From the NCBI GenBank assembly GCA_027048265.1, contig JALTXS010000130.1, forward strand, positions 1-12,219: a DNA stretch of 12,219 nucleotides, written 5' to 3'. A program made the position numbers and the translations under genes. Positions 6,513 through 12,219 of the stretch are shown here, piece by piece; the first letter of the stretch is position 1; each line of letters starts with the position of its first letter. The notes under the pieces were generated by a model. That model ran no database searches. It was not told where the DNA came from and was given only the letters and a program-made list of their open reading frames with translations. The DNA is from Desulfurococcales archaeon (GTDB lineage: Archaea > Thermoproteota > Thermoprotei_A > Sulfolobales > Fervidicoccaceae).

Positions 6513-7247
6513 GTGAAGGCAAGGTTCACCGACGCCACTGTGTGGAGGTACGTGATAACGGGCATAAGCAAGGTCATCAAAGAGGGCGTGTTCAGGGCGG
6601 AGGAGGACGCCCTGAAGCTCAGGGCCATCGACCCCAGCCACGTGATAATGGTGGACCTGAACTTCCCCTCCAGCGCTTTCAGCGAGTACGAGGCGAGTGG
6701 CGAGAGGATACCCGTCAACCTCGAGGAGCTGGCAAAGGTGCTCCGGAGGGCCCGTAGCAACGACGTCCTCGAGCTCAGGCTGGAGGGGAGCCTGCTGAAC
6801 GTGTGGCTCCTAAGGGGCATGAAGAGGCGCTTCGGCATCCCACTTATAGAGCTCGAGGAGGAGGAGCTGGGGGAGCCCCGGCTGGAGCTCAAGGCCAGCG
6901 CCAAGATGGCGGCGGACCACTTCAGGGAGGCTCTAAGGGACGTGGAGATGATGGGCGACAACCTCATACTATACACCGACGGCATGCGCCTGGTGATAGC
7001 CAACGAGAGCGAGATGGGCCGGGCGGAGGTGGAGCTGACCCGGGAGGCGGGGCTCCTCATGTCCCTCGAGTCGGAGGGCGAGCAGACCTCCACCTACAGT
7101 CTCGAGTACATGGAGAGCATACTACCCGCCGCCCAGAAGGCGGACTTCGTCACCATTCAGTTCGCCAACGACATGCCCTGCAAGATAACCTTCGAGCTCC
7201 CACAGGGCGGCTGGTTGTCAGCCTATGTCGCACCCCGGTCAATCTAG
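6513..7247 (+). CDS. pcn: DNA polymerase sliding clamp PCNA
   Basis: The ring-shaped clamp that tethers polymerase, FEN1, ligase and other PIP-box proteins to DNA. The 244-aa length is typical. Hallmarks seen: ISKVIKEGVFRAEEDALKLRAIDPSHVIMVDL in the first domain (covering the usual DPSHV), then SSAFSEYEA and LAKVLRRA. The interdomain connector region carries RFGIPLIELEEEELGEPRLEL, and LPAAQKADFVTIQFANDMPCKITFEL falls in the second domain. GTG 6513 (MKARFTDATVW) is preferred because homologues begin there and GGGGAG (6497-6502) is ten bases upstream; GTG 6504 would add three residues. Some crenarchaea have three PCNA paralogues forming a heterotrimer, and this window shows one. Its end overlaps priS by 23 bases. 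Confidence 0.95.
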   Translation: MKARFTDATVWRYVITGISKVIKEGVFRAEEDALKLRAIDPSHVIMVDLNFPSSAFSEYEASGERIPVNLEELAKVLRRARSNDVLELRLEGSLLNVWLLRGMKRRFGIPLIELEEEELGEPRLELKASAKMAADHFREALRDVEMMGDNLILYTDGMRLVIANESEMGRAEVELTREAGLLMSLESEGEQTSTYSLEYMESILPAAQKADFVTIQFANDMPCKITFELPQGGWLSAYVAPRSI

Positions 7248-8400
7248 CAAGGACGCCATCCGCCTGCTGAGAAGCCTCTTCACCGACTACTACCGGGGGG
7301 CCCGCCTGGAACTGCCCCCCGATATGGAGAAGAGGGAGTTCGCCTTCCAGTACCTAGGCTCCCACACCTACCACCGCCACCTCTCGTTCAGGGACGAGAA
7401 GAGCCTCAGGAGCCACCTTGTCAACAAAGCCCCCGCTCACGCATACTACTCCTCGGCCCTCTTCCTCTTCCCCGAGATACCCAACATGGAGGAGAAGAAG
7501 AGGCTGGGGAGCGACCTCATATTCGATATAGACGCCGACGACCTCCCCCAGTGCACGGCCCTCCCCCGGGCCTACGTGTGCCTATCCTGCGGCCATGCAT
7601 TCAGGGCCTCGGGAGTCAACCGGTGCCCCCGCTGTGGATCAGGGGAGCTGGAGAACGTTGACACGTTGCCTAGAGAATGTATGGCCCAGGCCCTGGAGAA
7701 CCTCAGGAGGCTCCACCGTGTCCTCTCCAGGGACCTCGGCCTCCCCCGGGCCCGGGCCTACTTCTCGGGGAGCAGGGGCTACCACCTCCACGTCGAATGT
7801 GATGACAGGTGCCGCTCTATGGACTCGGAGGACAGGAGGGAGCTGGTGGACTACCTAAAGGGCACCGGGCTTGAGGTCGAGCGCGTGCTGGGCCTCGGCT
7901 CACGGAGGCGGCTTTCGAAGGACCTCCTGGTCCCCCAGCCCAGCGAGCCGGGTTGGAGGGGTAGGCTGGGGGAGGCCATTGCTCTCGCCCACGGGAGCCT
8001 TCCCCCGGGGACGACCCTCGCGCAGCTCGAGGAGATCGCGGGGGGCCGGGTGGACTGGGGGGTCTACGTTGAGAGGGCCCGGGTCCACGTTGACGAGAAG
8101 GTCACAATAGACGTTCACAGGCTGGTCAGGATACCTGGTAGCATCAATGGGAAGACGGGTCTCCCCGTCACACGGGTGGATCTGGAGGCGCCCACCGAGG
8201 ATGTCCTGCCCCGGTGCAACTGGTCCCCCTTCCGGGAAAGGGTATTTTTGGTGAAAATGCTACACGATACACCTGGGCCCATAAGCGTTTTCGGGGAGAC
8301 GCTCAAGGCGAGGAGGGGACAGCTACTAAGGCTCGACGGATGCGTGGCGTCCTACCTCCTCCTCAAGGGCCTGGCGGAGCCTATTGCTGAGAAGAGCTAG
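7225..8400 (+). CDS. priS: DNA primase small (catalytic) subunit PriS
   Basis: The catalytic half of the archaeal-eukaryotic primase (PriS-PriL), which synthesises primers for replication. In 391 aa I see the metal-binding aspartates in LIFDIDADD (D101, D103), the nucleotide-binding SGSRGYHLHV (181-190, with S181, R184, H187 and H189), and the third acidic site within VDEKVTIDVHRLVRIPGS (289-306; D290 or D296). A zinc-binding insertion with C119, C122, C134 and C137 follows the catalytic aspartates, as expected. Length is slightly above the family norm. ATG 7225 lies within the last codons of pcna. The neighbours PCNA and Gins15 are replisome partners, and archaeal GINS is known to contact primase. 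No priL is in the window. Confidence 0.94.
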   Translation: MSHPGQSSKDAIRLLRSLFTDYYRGARLELPPDMEKREFAFQYLGSHTYHRHLSFRDEKSLRSHLVNKAPAHAYYSSALFLFPEIPNMEEKKRLGSDLIFDIDADDLPQCTALPRAYVCLSCGHAFRASGVNRCPRCGSGELENVDTLPRECMAQALENLRRLHRVLSRDLGLPRARAYFSGSRGYHLHVECDDRCRSMDSEDRRELVDYLKGTGLEVERVLGLGSRRRLSKDLLVPQPSEPGWRGRLGEAIALAHGSLPPGTTLAQLEEIAGGRVDWGVYVERARVHVDEKVTIDVHRLVRIPGSINGKTGLPVTRVDLEAPTEDVLPRCNWSPFRERVFLVKMLHDTPGPISVFGETLKARRGQLLRLDGCVASYLLLKGLAEPIAEKS

Positions 8401-8415
8401 CGGGGAACAAGGACC

Positions 8416-8877
8416 ATGGTGAGGCACCCCCTTTCCCTCCTGCTCTCCAAGGTGGCGGAGAAGCCCACGCTCGAGGACCTGGTAGAGCTGAGGAGGGCCC
8501 TCCTCTCGAGGGTCGACGAGGTCTGCTCCCAGGGCCTGTACCCTACCCTGGCCCTCGACAGTAGGGTTCTCTGCAGGGAGGCCCAGAGGGAATCAGAGGA
8601 GACGATGGACGGAGCTGTGGAGAACGGCCTGGGTGAGAGGAGGGATGGCAGGGCCCTGGCCCTGAGGCTGAACGTGGCGTCCTGGTGGGAGACCACGGGC
8701 GAGGAGCCTCTGGTGGCACTCTTTATCGATAAGCCCCTCTCCATAGAGGAGAGGAGCTTCTCGGCAGGCACGGTAGCTGTTCTAAGAGCGGGCCTCGCCC
8801 GCCTCCTTGTAGAGCTGGGCCTCGCCCGGCCGGTTGAGACAAGGGGGGTTAGCAGGGCCCTGTGGAAACGCTATTAA
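8416..8877 (+). CDS. Probable GINS complex subunit Gins15 (Gins51), divergent
   Basis: A 153-aa protein between priS and rpl44e, the place where archaeal gins15 is found in the conserved replication-translation cluster. The N-terminal two thirds are helical (LEDLVELRRALLSRVDEV, 19-36). The C-terminal ~44 residues (98-141) have the small beta-domain pattern of GINS B domains: a strand LVALFIDKP, a turn, SFSAGTVAVL, then a helix ending LLVELGLARPVE. The match is by pattern and context rather than strong identity. GINS joins Cdc45/RecJ and MCM in the replicative helicase. ATG 8416 is used with GGGGA at 8402-8406. The first helix is short relative to usual A domains. If not Gins15, it is a conserved hypothetical of the same operon. 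Confidence 0.65.
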   Translation: MVRHPLSLLLSKVAEKPTLEDLVELRRALLSRVDEVCSQGLYPTLALDSRVLCREAQRESEETMDGAVENGLGERRDGRALALRLNVASWWETTGEEPLVALFIDKPLSIEERSFSAGTVAVLRAGLARLLVELGLARPVETRGVSRALWKRY

Positions 8878-8878
8878 A
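8872..8878 (+). promoter_or_regulatory. Possible TATA box for rpl44e
   Basis: ATTAAAC spans the end of the Gins15-like gene, in the longest gap of this cluster. It would start transcription near 8900 with a leader of about 50 bases. This may allow ribosomal proteins to be expressed at a higher level than the replication genes in front. The call is by eye only. Confidence 0.35.
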
Positions 8879-8951
8879 CCCATTCCCACCGAGAGTATAG
8901 GCAGGCGTAGCCCAGGGAGCGCGAGAGCATAGAGTCTGGCAGGTGTCCGCG

Positions 8952-9236
8952 TTGAAGGTGCCTAAGAAGATAAGGACGTACTGTCCCCGTTGCCGCAAGC
9001 ACACGCCGCACACGGTCATGCTCTACAAGCCGGGCAAGAGGAGGGCCCTGAGCCTGGGCGAGAGGAGGTACCGTAGGAAGCAGGAGGGCTATGGCTCGAA
9101 GAGGAGGCCTGAGCAGAAGAGGTTCGCCAAGACCACCAAGAAGCAGACCCTCAAGCTCAAGTGCGACGAGTGCGGTTACATCATACACAGGGAGGGCATC
9201 AGGCTTAAGAAGCTAGAGATAGTGGAGGTGGCCTAG
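8952..9236 (+). CDS. rpl44e: 50S ribosomal protein L44e (eL42)
   Basis: A zinc-binding protein of the large ribosomal subunit located near the E site. The 94-aa form has zinc cysteines C11, C14, C71 and C74 and the typical basic stretch GERRYRRKQEGYGSKRRPEQ with KRFAKTTKKQ after it. TTG 8952 is chosen as start: it gives MKVPKKIRTYCP, the usual N-terminus, and AGGTG (8941-8945) is six bases upstream. GTG 8943 would add three residues and overlaps that Shine-Dalgarno. The stop is one base before the S27e start. The L44e-S27e-aIF2-alpha-Nop10 order is the standard archaeal arrangement. Confidence 0.96.
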   Translation: MKVPKKIRTYCPRCRKHTPHTVMLYKPGKRRALSLGERRYRRKQEGYGSKRRPEQKRFAKTTKKQTLKLKCDECGYIIHREGIRLKKLEIVEVA

Positions 9237-9237
9237 C

Positions 9238-9447
9238 ATGCTCTACGGGATGAAGAGGAGAAAGATACTCATACCAGAGCCCAGGAGCAGGTTCATACTC
9301 GTCCGCTGCCCCAACTGTGGCAACGAGCAGGTCGTCTTCTCCCACTCAACATTCCCCGCAAGGTGCCTGATCTGCGGCAACACCCTCGTCGAGCCCCGAG
9401 GGGGCAGGGCCAAGATAAGGGCCCAGATAGTAAGGGTCCTAGGCTAG
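9238..9447 (+). CDS. rps27e: 30S ribosomal protein S27e
   Basis: A small-subunit zinc-ribbon protein of 69 aa. Cysteines C24, C27, C43 and C46 form the C2-C2 site, with the family signatures PRSRFILVRCPNCGNEQVVFSH and RCLICGNTLVEPRGGRA split around it. ATG 9238 is preceded by GGAGGTG (9224-9230) at a seven-base spacing, inside the 3' end of rpl44e, so translation is coupled. An in-frame ATG at 9250 would give a shorter N-terminus (MKRRKILIPEP) that resembles some homologues, but the Shine-Dalgarno favours the first. Confidence 0.95.
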   Translation: MLYGMKRRKILIPEPRSRFILVRCPNCGNEQVVFSHSTFPARCLICGNTLVEPRGGRAKIRAQIVRVLG

Positions 9448-9461
9448 TGCTGGGCCCGTGG

Positions 9462-9468
9462 CTTTTAC
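9462..9468 (+). promoter_or_regulatory. Possible TATA box for the aif2a gene
   Basis: CTTTTAC lies between the S27e stop and the GGAGGGGA Shine-Dalgarno (9493-9500). It predicts a transcript start near 9490, immediately before that Shine-Dalgarno. If real, it excludes the GTG at 9458 as the start of aIF2-alpha. Readthrough from rps27e is equally likely. Confidence 0.3.
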
Positions 9469-9505
9469 CTTCCCCTGGGAAAAACCTCGCCTGGAGGGGA
9501 CCCCA

Positions 9506-10291
9506 ATGGTAATGAACCGCAAGGAGCTCCCCGACGCCAACGAGCTTGTGGTCGCGACGGTTAGGGAGATATTCGACTACGGGGCCTACGTGACGCTCGA
9601 CGAGTACAATGACATGAGGGCCTATCTGCCCTGGAGCGAGGTCTCCTCCAGGTGGGTCCGGGACATCAGGGACGTGCTCAAGGAGGGCCAGAAGATAGTA
9701 GTCAAGGTCATACGCGTTAACAAGAAGAAGAAGTACGTGGACGTGAGCCTCAAGAGGGTCTACGATAGCGACCGTAAGAGGAAGATGCTAGAGTTCAAGA
9801 GGAGGCAGAGGGCCGAGAAGATACTAGAGCTCGCCGCGAGCCAGATGGGCAAGACCCTGAGGGAGGCCTACGAGCAGGTGGGGTGGAGGCTCGAGGACTA
9901 CTATGGTGAGATATTCGCAGGCTTCGAGCAGGCGGCCATGAGGGGCGAGGAGGCCCTCCGGGAGGCGGGGGTCGCCGAGGAGTGGATACCTGTTCTCATG
10001 AAGATAATTGAGAAGCAGATAGAGGTACGGAAGGTAAAGGTGGAAGGCACGGCGTTGGTTAGGAGCGAGAAGCCCAACGGAGTGGAGGTGGTGAGGAGCA
10101 TACTCCTTGCCATGAAGAAGGCGGGCGACGGTGCCCAGGTGAGGGTCTACAGCATAGGTAGCCCCAAGTACAGGGTGGAGGTCATAGCAGACGACTACAA
10201 GCAAGCTGAGAGAACCCTCTCACAGGCAGTGAAGAACGCGGAGAAGCTGGCGCGGAAGGAGAAGGCCCTCTTCCAGTTCAAGCGCGATTAG
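9506..10291 (+). CDS. aif2a: Translation initiation factor aIF2 subunit alpha
   Basis: One of three aIF2 subunits; with gamma and beta it delivers initiator tRNA to the ribosome, and alpha with gamma also caps and protects mRNA 5' ends in Sulfolobus. The 261-aa protein has an N-terminal S1/OB domain (about 1-85, including VATVREIFDYGAYVTLDEY and YLPWSEVSSRW), a helical middle domain (about 90-170), and a C-terminal alpha/beta domain (RKVKVEGTA onward) that binds the gamma subunit. ATG 9506 is preferred over GTG 9458: GGAGGGGA (9493-9500) sits five bases upstream, homologues begin near MNRKELP, and the 16 extra residues are proline- and aromatic-rich and unlike the family. The serine loop matching eukaryotic S51 is present in the WSEVSSRW segment, though its regulation in archaea is unsettled. 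Confidence 0.95.
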   Translation: MVMNRKELPDANELVVATVREIFDYGAYVTLDEYNDMRAYLPWSEVSSRWVRDIRDVLKEGQKIVVKVIRVNKKKKYVDVSLKRVYDSDRKRKMLEFKRRQRAEKILELAASQMGKTLREAYEQVGWRLEDYYGEIFAGFEQAAMRGEEALREAGVAEEWIPVLMKIIEKQIEVRKVKVEGTALVRSEKPNGVEVVRSILLAMKKAGDGAQVRVYSIGSPKYRVEVIADDYKQAERTLSQAVKNAEKLARKEKALFQFKRD

Positions 10292-10313
10292 GGCGACCGG
10301 TGGCTTCCCGGGC

Positions 10314-10511
10314 ATGGTCTGGCTTCTCAGGAAGTGCACCCGCTGCGGCATTTACACCTTTCAAGAGACCTGCCCCAGATGCGGGGCGCCCACCCGCGTG
10401 CCCCATCCCCCGAGGTTCTCTCCCGAGGACAAGTATGTTCGCTACAGGCTTGAGGCCAAGGGCCTCCTAAGGAGGAAGACCACGAGCGGAGAACGAGGCG
10501 GTGAAGGGTAA
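10314..10511 (+). CDS. nop10: H/ACA RNP protein Nop10
   Basis: A small zinc-binding scaffold of the box H/ACA ribonucleoprotein, holding the pseudouridine synthase Cbf5 and L7Ae for RNA-guided pseudouridylation. The 65-aa product has C8, C11, C20 and C23, followed by the diagnostic HPPRFSPEDKYVRYR (31-45). ATG 10314 is preceded by GGTGG (10299-10303). The usual length is about 55-60 aa, so the polar tail GERGGEG is a slight extension. It closes the + strand cluster, and its stop is one base from the end of the convergent carS gene. Confidence 0.94.
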   Translation: MVWLLRKCTRCGIYTFQETCPRCGAPTRVPHPPRFSPEDKYVRYRLEAKGLLRRKTTSGERGGEG

Positions 10512-10512
10512 C

Positions 10513-11052
10513 CTACCAGGGCACATTCTTCATGCCCCTCCTGTACGCGAATATGTTGGTCGCCCTGTGGAGCACGAAAACCACCAGTGCCCCCAGCGCG
10601 AACACCACCCAGCCGGGCTTAACGCAGGTGCTGCAGAGGTAGACCGCGAGGGTCGCGCCCAGGTAGAAGTCCAGCTGGTCGGCCAGGGGCATGCTAGCCC
10701 CCCTCTCTATGCCCAGCCTCCTCTTGAAAAAACTCTTAACCAAATCCCCTAGCAGGGCACCCGCGCTGGAGACGGCGGCGGTGGTGAGGACAACCCGGGC
10801 ATCGAGGCCCATAAGGATCCCCAGGGGAAGTCCTACGACAACCCCCGCGGCTATCCCTGCCAGCATGCCCACGAGGAGCCCCTCAAAGGTCTTCCCATCC
10901 CCCAGTATCCTCCGTCCGTCCCAGAGCCTCCTACCAAAGTCTATGGGGTGCCCCCGCCTACCCCTAAGAACTGCAACAGGGCTCCCGTTGGCAGACATAG
11001 CGGGGCCGTAGACTATGAGGAACACCCCTACCCCTTCCAGCAATCCCTCCAA
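10513..11052 (-). CDS. carS: CDP-archaeol synthase CarS
   Basis: An integral membrane enzyme that transfers CMP from CTP to unsaturated archaetidic acid (geranylgeranylglycerol phosphate ether) to make CDP-archaeol, the activated precursor of archaeal polar lipids. The 179-aa protein shows PIDFGRRLWDGRRILGDGKTFEG (motif 36-58), a cytoplasmic GDLVKSFFKRRLG (102-114) and LADQLDF (123-129), with several hydrophobic helices at about 5-20, 59-82, 87-101 and 145-161. The start is TTG at 11052 (minus strand), with AGGTGGAGG (11070-11062) nine bases upstream, inside the end of the preceding gene. It overlaps that gene by 25 bases. It converges with nop10 with one intervening base. Confidence 0.93.
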   Translation of the reverse strand: MEGLLEGVGVFLIVYGPAMSANGSPVAVLRGRRGHPIDFGRRLWDGRRILGDGKTFEGLLVGMLAGIAAGVVVGLPLGILMGLDARVVLTTAAVSSAGALLGDLVKSFFKRRLGIERGASMPLADQLDFYLGATLAVYLCSTCVKPGWVVFALGALVVFVLHRATNIFAYRRGMKNVPW

Positions 11053-11639
11053 TAAACCCCCCCTCCACCTATCTCGAACAGGCAGGAGGCCCTCCCGGGC
11101 ACGCTCGCCCTCCTCAGTACCCCTGGGAGCCTGACCAGGCTTATGGCGAGCGTATTGTACCTGTATAGAATGGGCGCGCCCGCGGGCCTGTCCTCCTCCA
11201 GGCTAACCTGAGCCGTGGACAGGACCCTTCCGCCCTCGCGGGCAATCTGTAGAAGGAGAGCGTTTATAAGCATGAACTCGTCCTGAGCGAGCTCCCCTCC
11301 CCACGCGTAGGGCCTGTAGAGGGAGTTGACACTGTCAATGACAAGAGTTTCGGGCAAGGAGCTGCCCCCACCTATTCTAAGGATCGTGTCAAGTAGCTCC
11401 TCCTGGGAGAAAACGTTGGCGATCCTAAGCCTCTCGAGGTCCCCCGAGAACACTTGGAGGGCTCTTTCGTCGTTGGGGGAGCCCTCGGTGTTAACGTACA
11501 GGATCCGCCCGCCCATCACGTGGGCGAGGTGGAGGGATAGGCTGGTCTTTCCCGAAGAGGCTGGCCCTACTAGAAGGACATGGCACCCATACCTGCAGTG
11601 CCCTAATACTAGGTCCTCTATGGTCTCCTGCTCCTCCAT
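11028..11639 (-). CDS. RadB-like RecA-superfamily ATPase
   Basis: A 203-aa single-domain ATPase. Walker A is GPASSGKT (25-32), and YVNTEGSPNDERA (48-60) matches the TEG strand of RadA/RadB proteins. Walker B is ETLVIDSVNSLY (97-108), and STAQV (141-145) stands where RadA has its NQV sensor. No helix-hairpin-helix N-terminal domain is present, so it is not RadA itself; RadB or another short crenarchaeal RadA paralogue fits better. KaiC-like is possible but it lacks a second domain. The start is ATG 11639, with GAGGAG eight bases upstream; the longer frame to 11729 adds a non-conserved stretch running through the promoter. It is co-transcribed with carS. Paralogues act in homologous recombination, so the pairing with a lipid gene looks like co-location only. 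Confidence 0.8.
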   Translation of the reverse strand: MEEQETIEDLVLGHCRYGCHVLLVGPASSGKTSLSLHLAHVMGGRILYVNTEGSPNDERALQVFSGDLERLRIANVFSQEELLDTILRIGGGSSLPETLVIDSVNSLYRPYAWGGELAQDEFMLINALLLQIAREGGRVLSTAQVSLEEDRPAGAPILYRYNTLAISLVRLPGVLRRASVPGRASCLFEIGGGGVYWRDCWKG

Positions 11640-11674
11640 TGGGGGGACTCCTCTGTGCCCCAGGGCTTGTAAAG

Positions 11675-11681
11675 TATTATA
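11675..11681 (-). promoter_or_regulatory. Probable TATA box of the RadB-like/carS unit (minus strand)
   Basis: Read on the minus strand, TATAATA sits about 36 bases before the ATG at 11639. It predicts transcription start near 11653 and a leader of about 13 bases that contains the GAGGAG Shine-Dalgarno. It lies back to back with the box of the divergent gene. Confidence 0.45.
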
Positions 11682-11691
11682 GACTCGAGGG

Positions 11692-11700
11692 TAAAAAATA
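11692..11700 (+). promoter_or_regulatory. Probable TATA box of the right-edge gene
   Basis: TAAAAAATA on the + strand predicts a transcript start near 11720-11724. That is directly at or just before GTG 11724, and 12 bases before TTG 11736. The box is about ten bases from the divergent minus-strand box. Confidence 0.45.
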
Positions 11701-11735
11701 AGGGCCAGCACAGCTCGGACGGTGTGCATTGGGGC

Positions 11736-12219
11736 TTGTCAGAGGTAGTCCTCGCGGTCGTGGACCCCCGGGCCTTCTCATACCTAAGGGAAAGGCTGAT
11801 AGGCCTAGGCATAGGCTTCTCAATCCCCCGCGAGCTCCCCGTGGAGTGCACTCGCGGGAAGATCCTGTTAACCGACCGACCCCGCGACGTGGCCCGGGGT
11901 GAGGGGTGCAGGGTAATAAGAGTCGGGGGAGACCGGGAGTCCTGGGAGGCGGCGCTGGCCGAGGTCCTAGCAAGCCTAGCGGGCAGGGAGGTGCTCAAGG
12001 AGATAGTAATAGGAGTGGACACCGGTCAGAGGACCCACGCCATGGTGGTGCTGGGAGACGGGATGGTGCTCTACCAGGCCAAGCTGGGCGAGGAGGAGCT
12101 ACTGGAGGCAATAGAGGGCATGCTGAAGACCCCCCACCAGAGGCTCCGGATAAGGATAGGCGCCATCCCCTCCAACATGGACAGGGCCGTGGAGCTCGCG
12201 TGGCGCATAACCCAGCGCA
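11736..12219 (+). CDS. Unrecognised protein, possibly RNase H-fold; 3' partial
   Basis: An open frame without stops that runs out of the right edge, so at least 161 codons. It is easily missed because no stop is in the window. The N-terminal part reads LSEVVLAVVDPRAFSYLRERL, continues with alternating strands and helices, and then gives EIVIGVDTGQRTHAMVVLGDG at about residues 90-110. This resembles the first beta-hairpin of RNase H/RuvC-like or actin-like folds, where an aspartate is followed by a T/S-G turn and a second strand. That fold call is inference from pattern, and the other catalytic acidic residues lie beyond the window. TTG 11736 gives a natural start, with GGTG (11721-11724) upstream; GTG 11724 could be a leaderless start adding four residues. 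It is divergent from a RadB-like ATPase, which hints at a DNA-repair role. Confidence 0.6.
   Translation, partial: MSEVVLAVVDPRAFSYLRERLIGLGIGFSIPRELPVECTRGKILLTDRPRDVARGEGCRVIRVGGDRESWEAALAEVLASLAGREVLKEIVIGVDTGQRTHAMVVLGDGMVLYQAKLGEEELLEAIEGMLKTPHQRLRIRIGAIPSNMDRAVELAWRITQR

Noticed and set aside
10513..11052. Plus-strand frames opposite carS (10501-10752 and 10691-11011)
   Set aside because: They are proline-, serine- and arginine-rich shadows of a clear membrane enzyme on the minus strand.
11640..11729. N-terminal extension of the RadB-like ATPase
   Set aside because: It reads through the AT-rich promoter region and gives a non-conserved leader; ATG 11639 has a Shine-Dalgarno.
1..12219. 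Mobile elements, CRISPR arrays, tRNA or rRNA genes, long repeats
   Set aside because: None seen on reading through; nearly all bases belong to conserved genes with short gaps.

Overview
The window reads as a chromosome segment of a GC-rich thermophilic crenarchaeon. I infer this from the gene content (archaeal Csl4, RpoL, TFS, PCNA, PriS, aIF2-alpha, Nop10, CDP-archaeol synthase), heavy use of AGG and ATA codons, frequent GTG and TTG starts, short AT-rich TATA-like boxes and very tight gene packing. A Desulfurococcales/Pyrodictiaceae-type host would fit a membrane multiheme cytochrome, but the sequence does not prove the genus. I see no mobile element, CRISPR array, tRNA or rRNA, and no gene-free stretch longer than about 130 bases.

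Layout, left to right. (1) Bases 1-1529 (+): the 3' part of an octaheme c-type cytochrome of the tetrathionate-reductase (OTR) family with a C-terminal membrane anchor. Its start lies outside the window. (2) After a T-rich stretch and a probable promoter comes an information-processing block on the + strand. It runs: ribosomal protein L10e, diphthamide enzyme Dph2, a METTL5-type RNA methyltransferase, exosome subunit Csl4, a DUF2067-like protein, RNA polymerase subunit RpoL, an unrecognised 111-aa protein, transcript-cleavage factor TFS and an unrecognised 69-aa protein. (3) The block continues as PCNA, primase small subunit PriS, a divergent Gins15-like protein, L44e, S27e, aIF2-alpha and Nop10. 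This is the archaeal replication-translation cluster known from comparative genomics. (4) Bases 10513-11639 (-): CDP-archaeol synthase CarS and, upstream and overlapping it, a RadB-like RecA-superfamily ATPase. (5) From about 11736 (+) to the window end: an open reading frame, divergent from the ATPase, that is cut by the window edge and looks like an RNase H-fold protein.

How it works together: the centre of the window couples transcription (RpoL, TFS), RNA decay (Csl4), rRNA and translation-factor modification (METTL5-type enzyme, Dph2, Nop10), ribosome parts (L10e, L44e, S27e), initiation (aIF2-alpha) and the replication fork (PCNA, PriS, Gins15). Many junctions overlap by 4-32 bases or abut, so translational coupling is likely. 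Probable internal promoters precede L10e, rpoL, rpl44e and aif2a. Several starts are best placed at TTG or GTG codons 6-10 bases after a GGTG-type Shine-Dalgarno sequence, which shortens or moves the longest possible frames. Most of the window is conserved housekeeping. The less explained parts are the cytochrome, the two small orphan proteins, the DUF2067-like protein, the divergent Gins15 and the truncated gene at the right edge.
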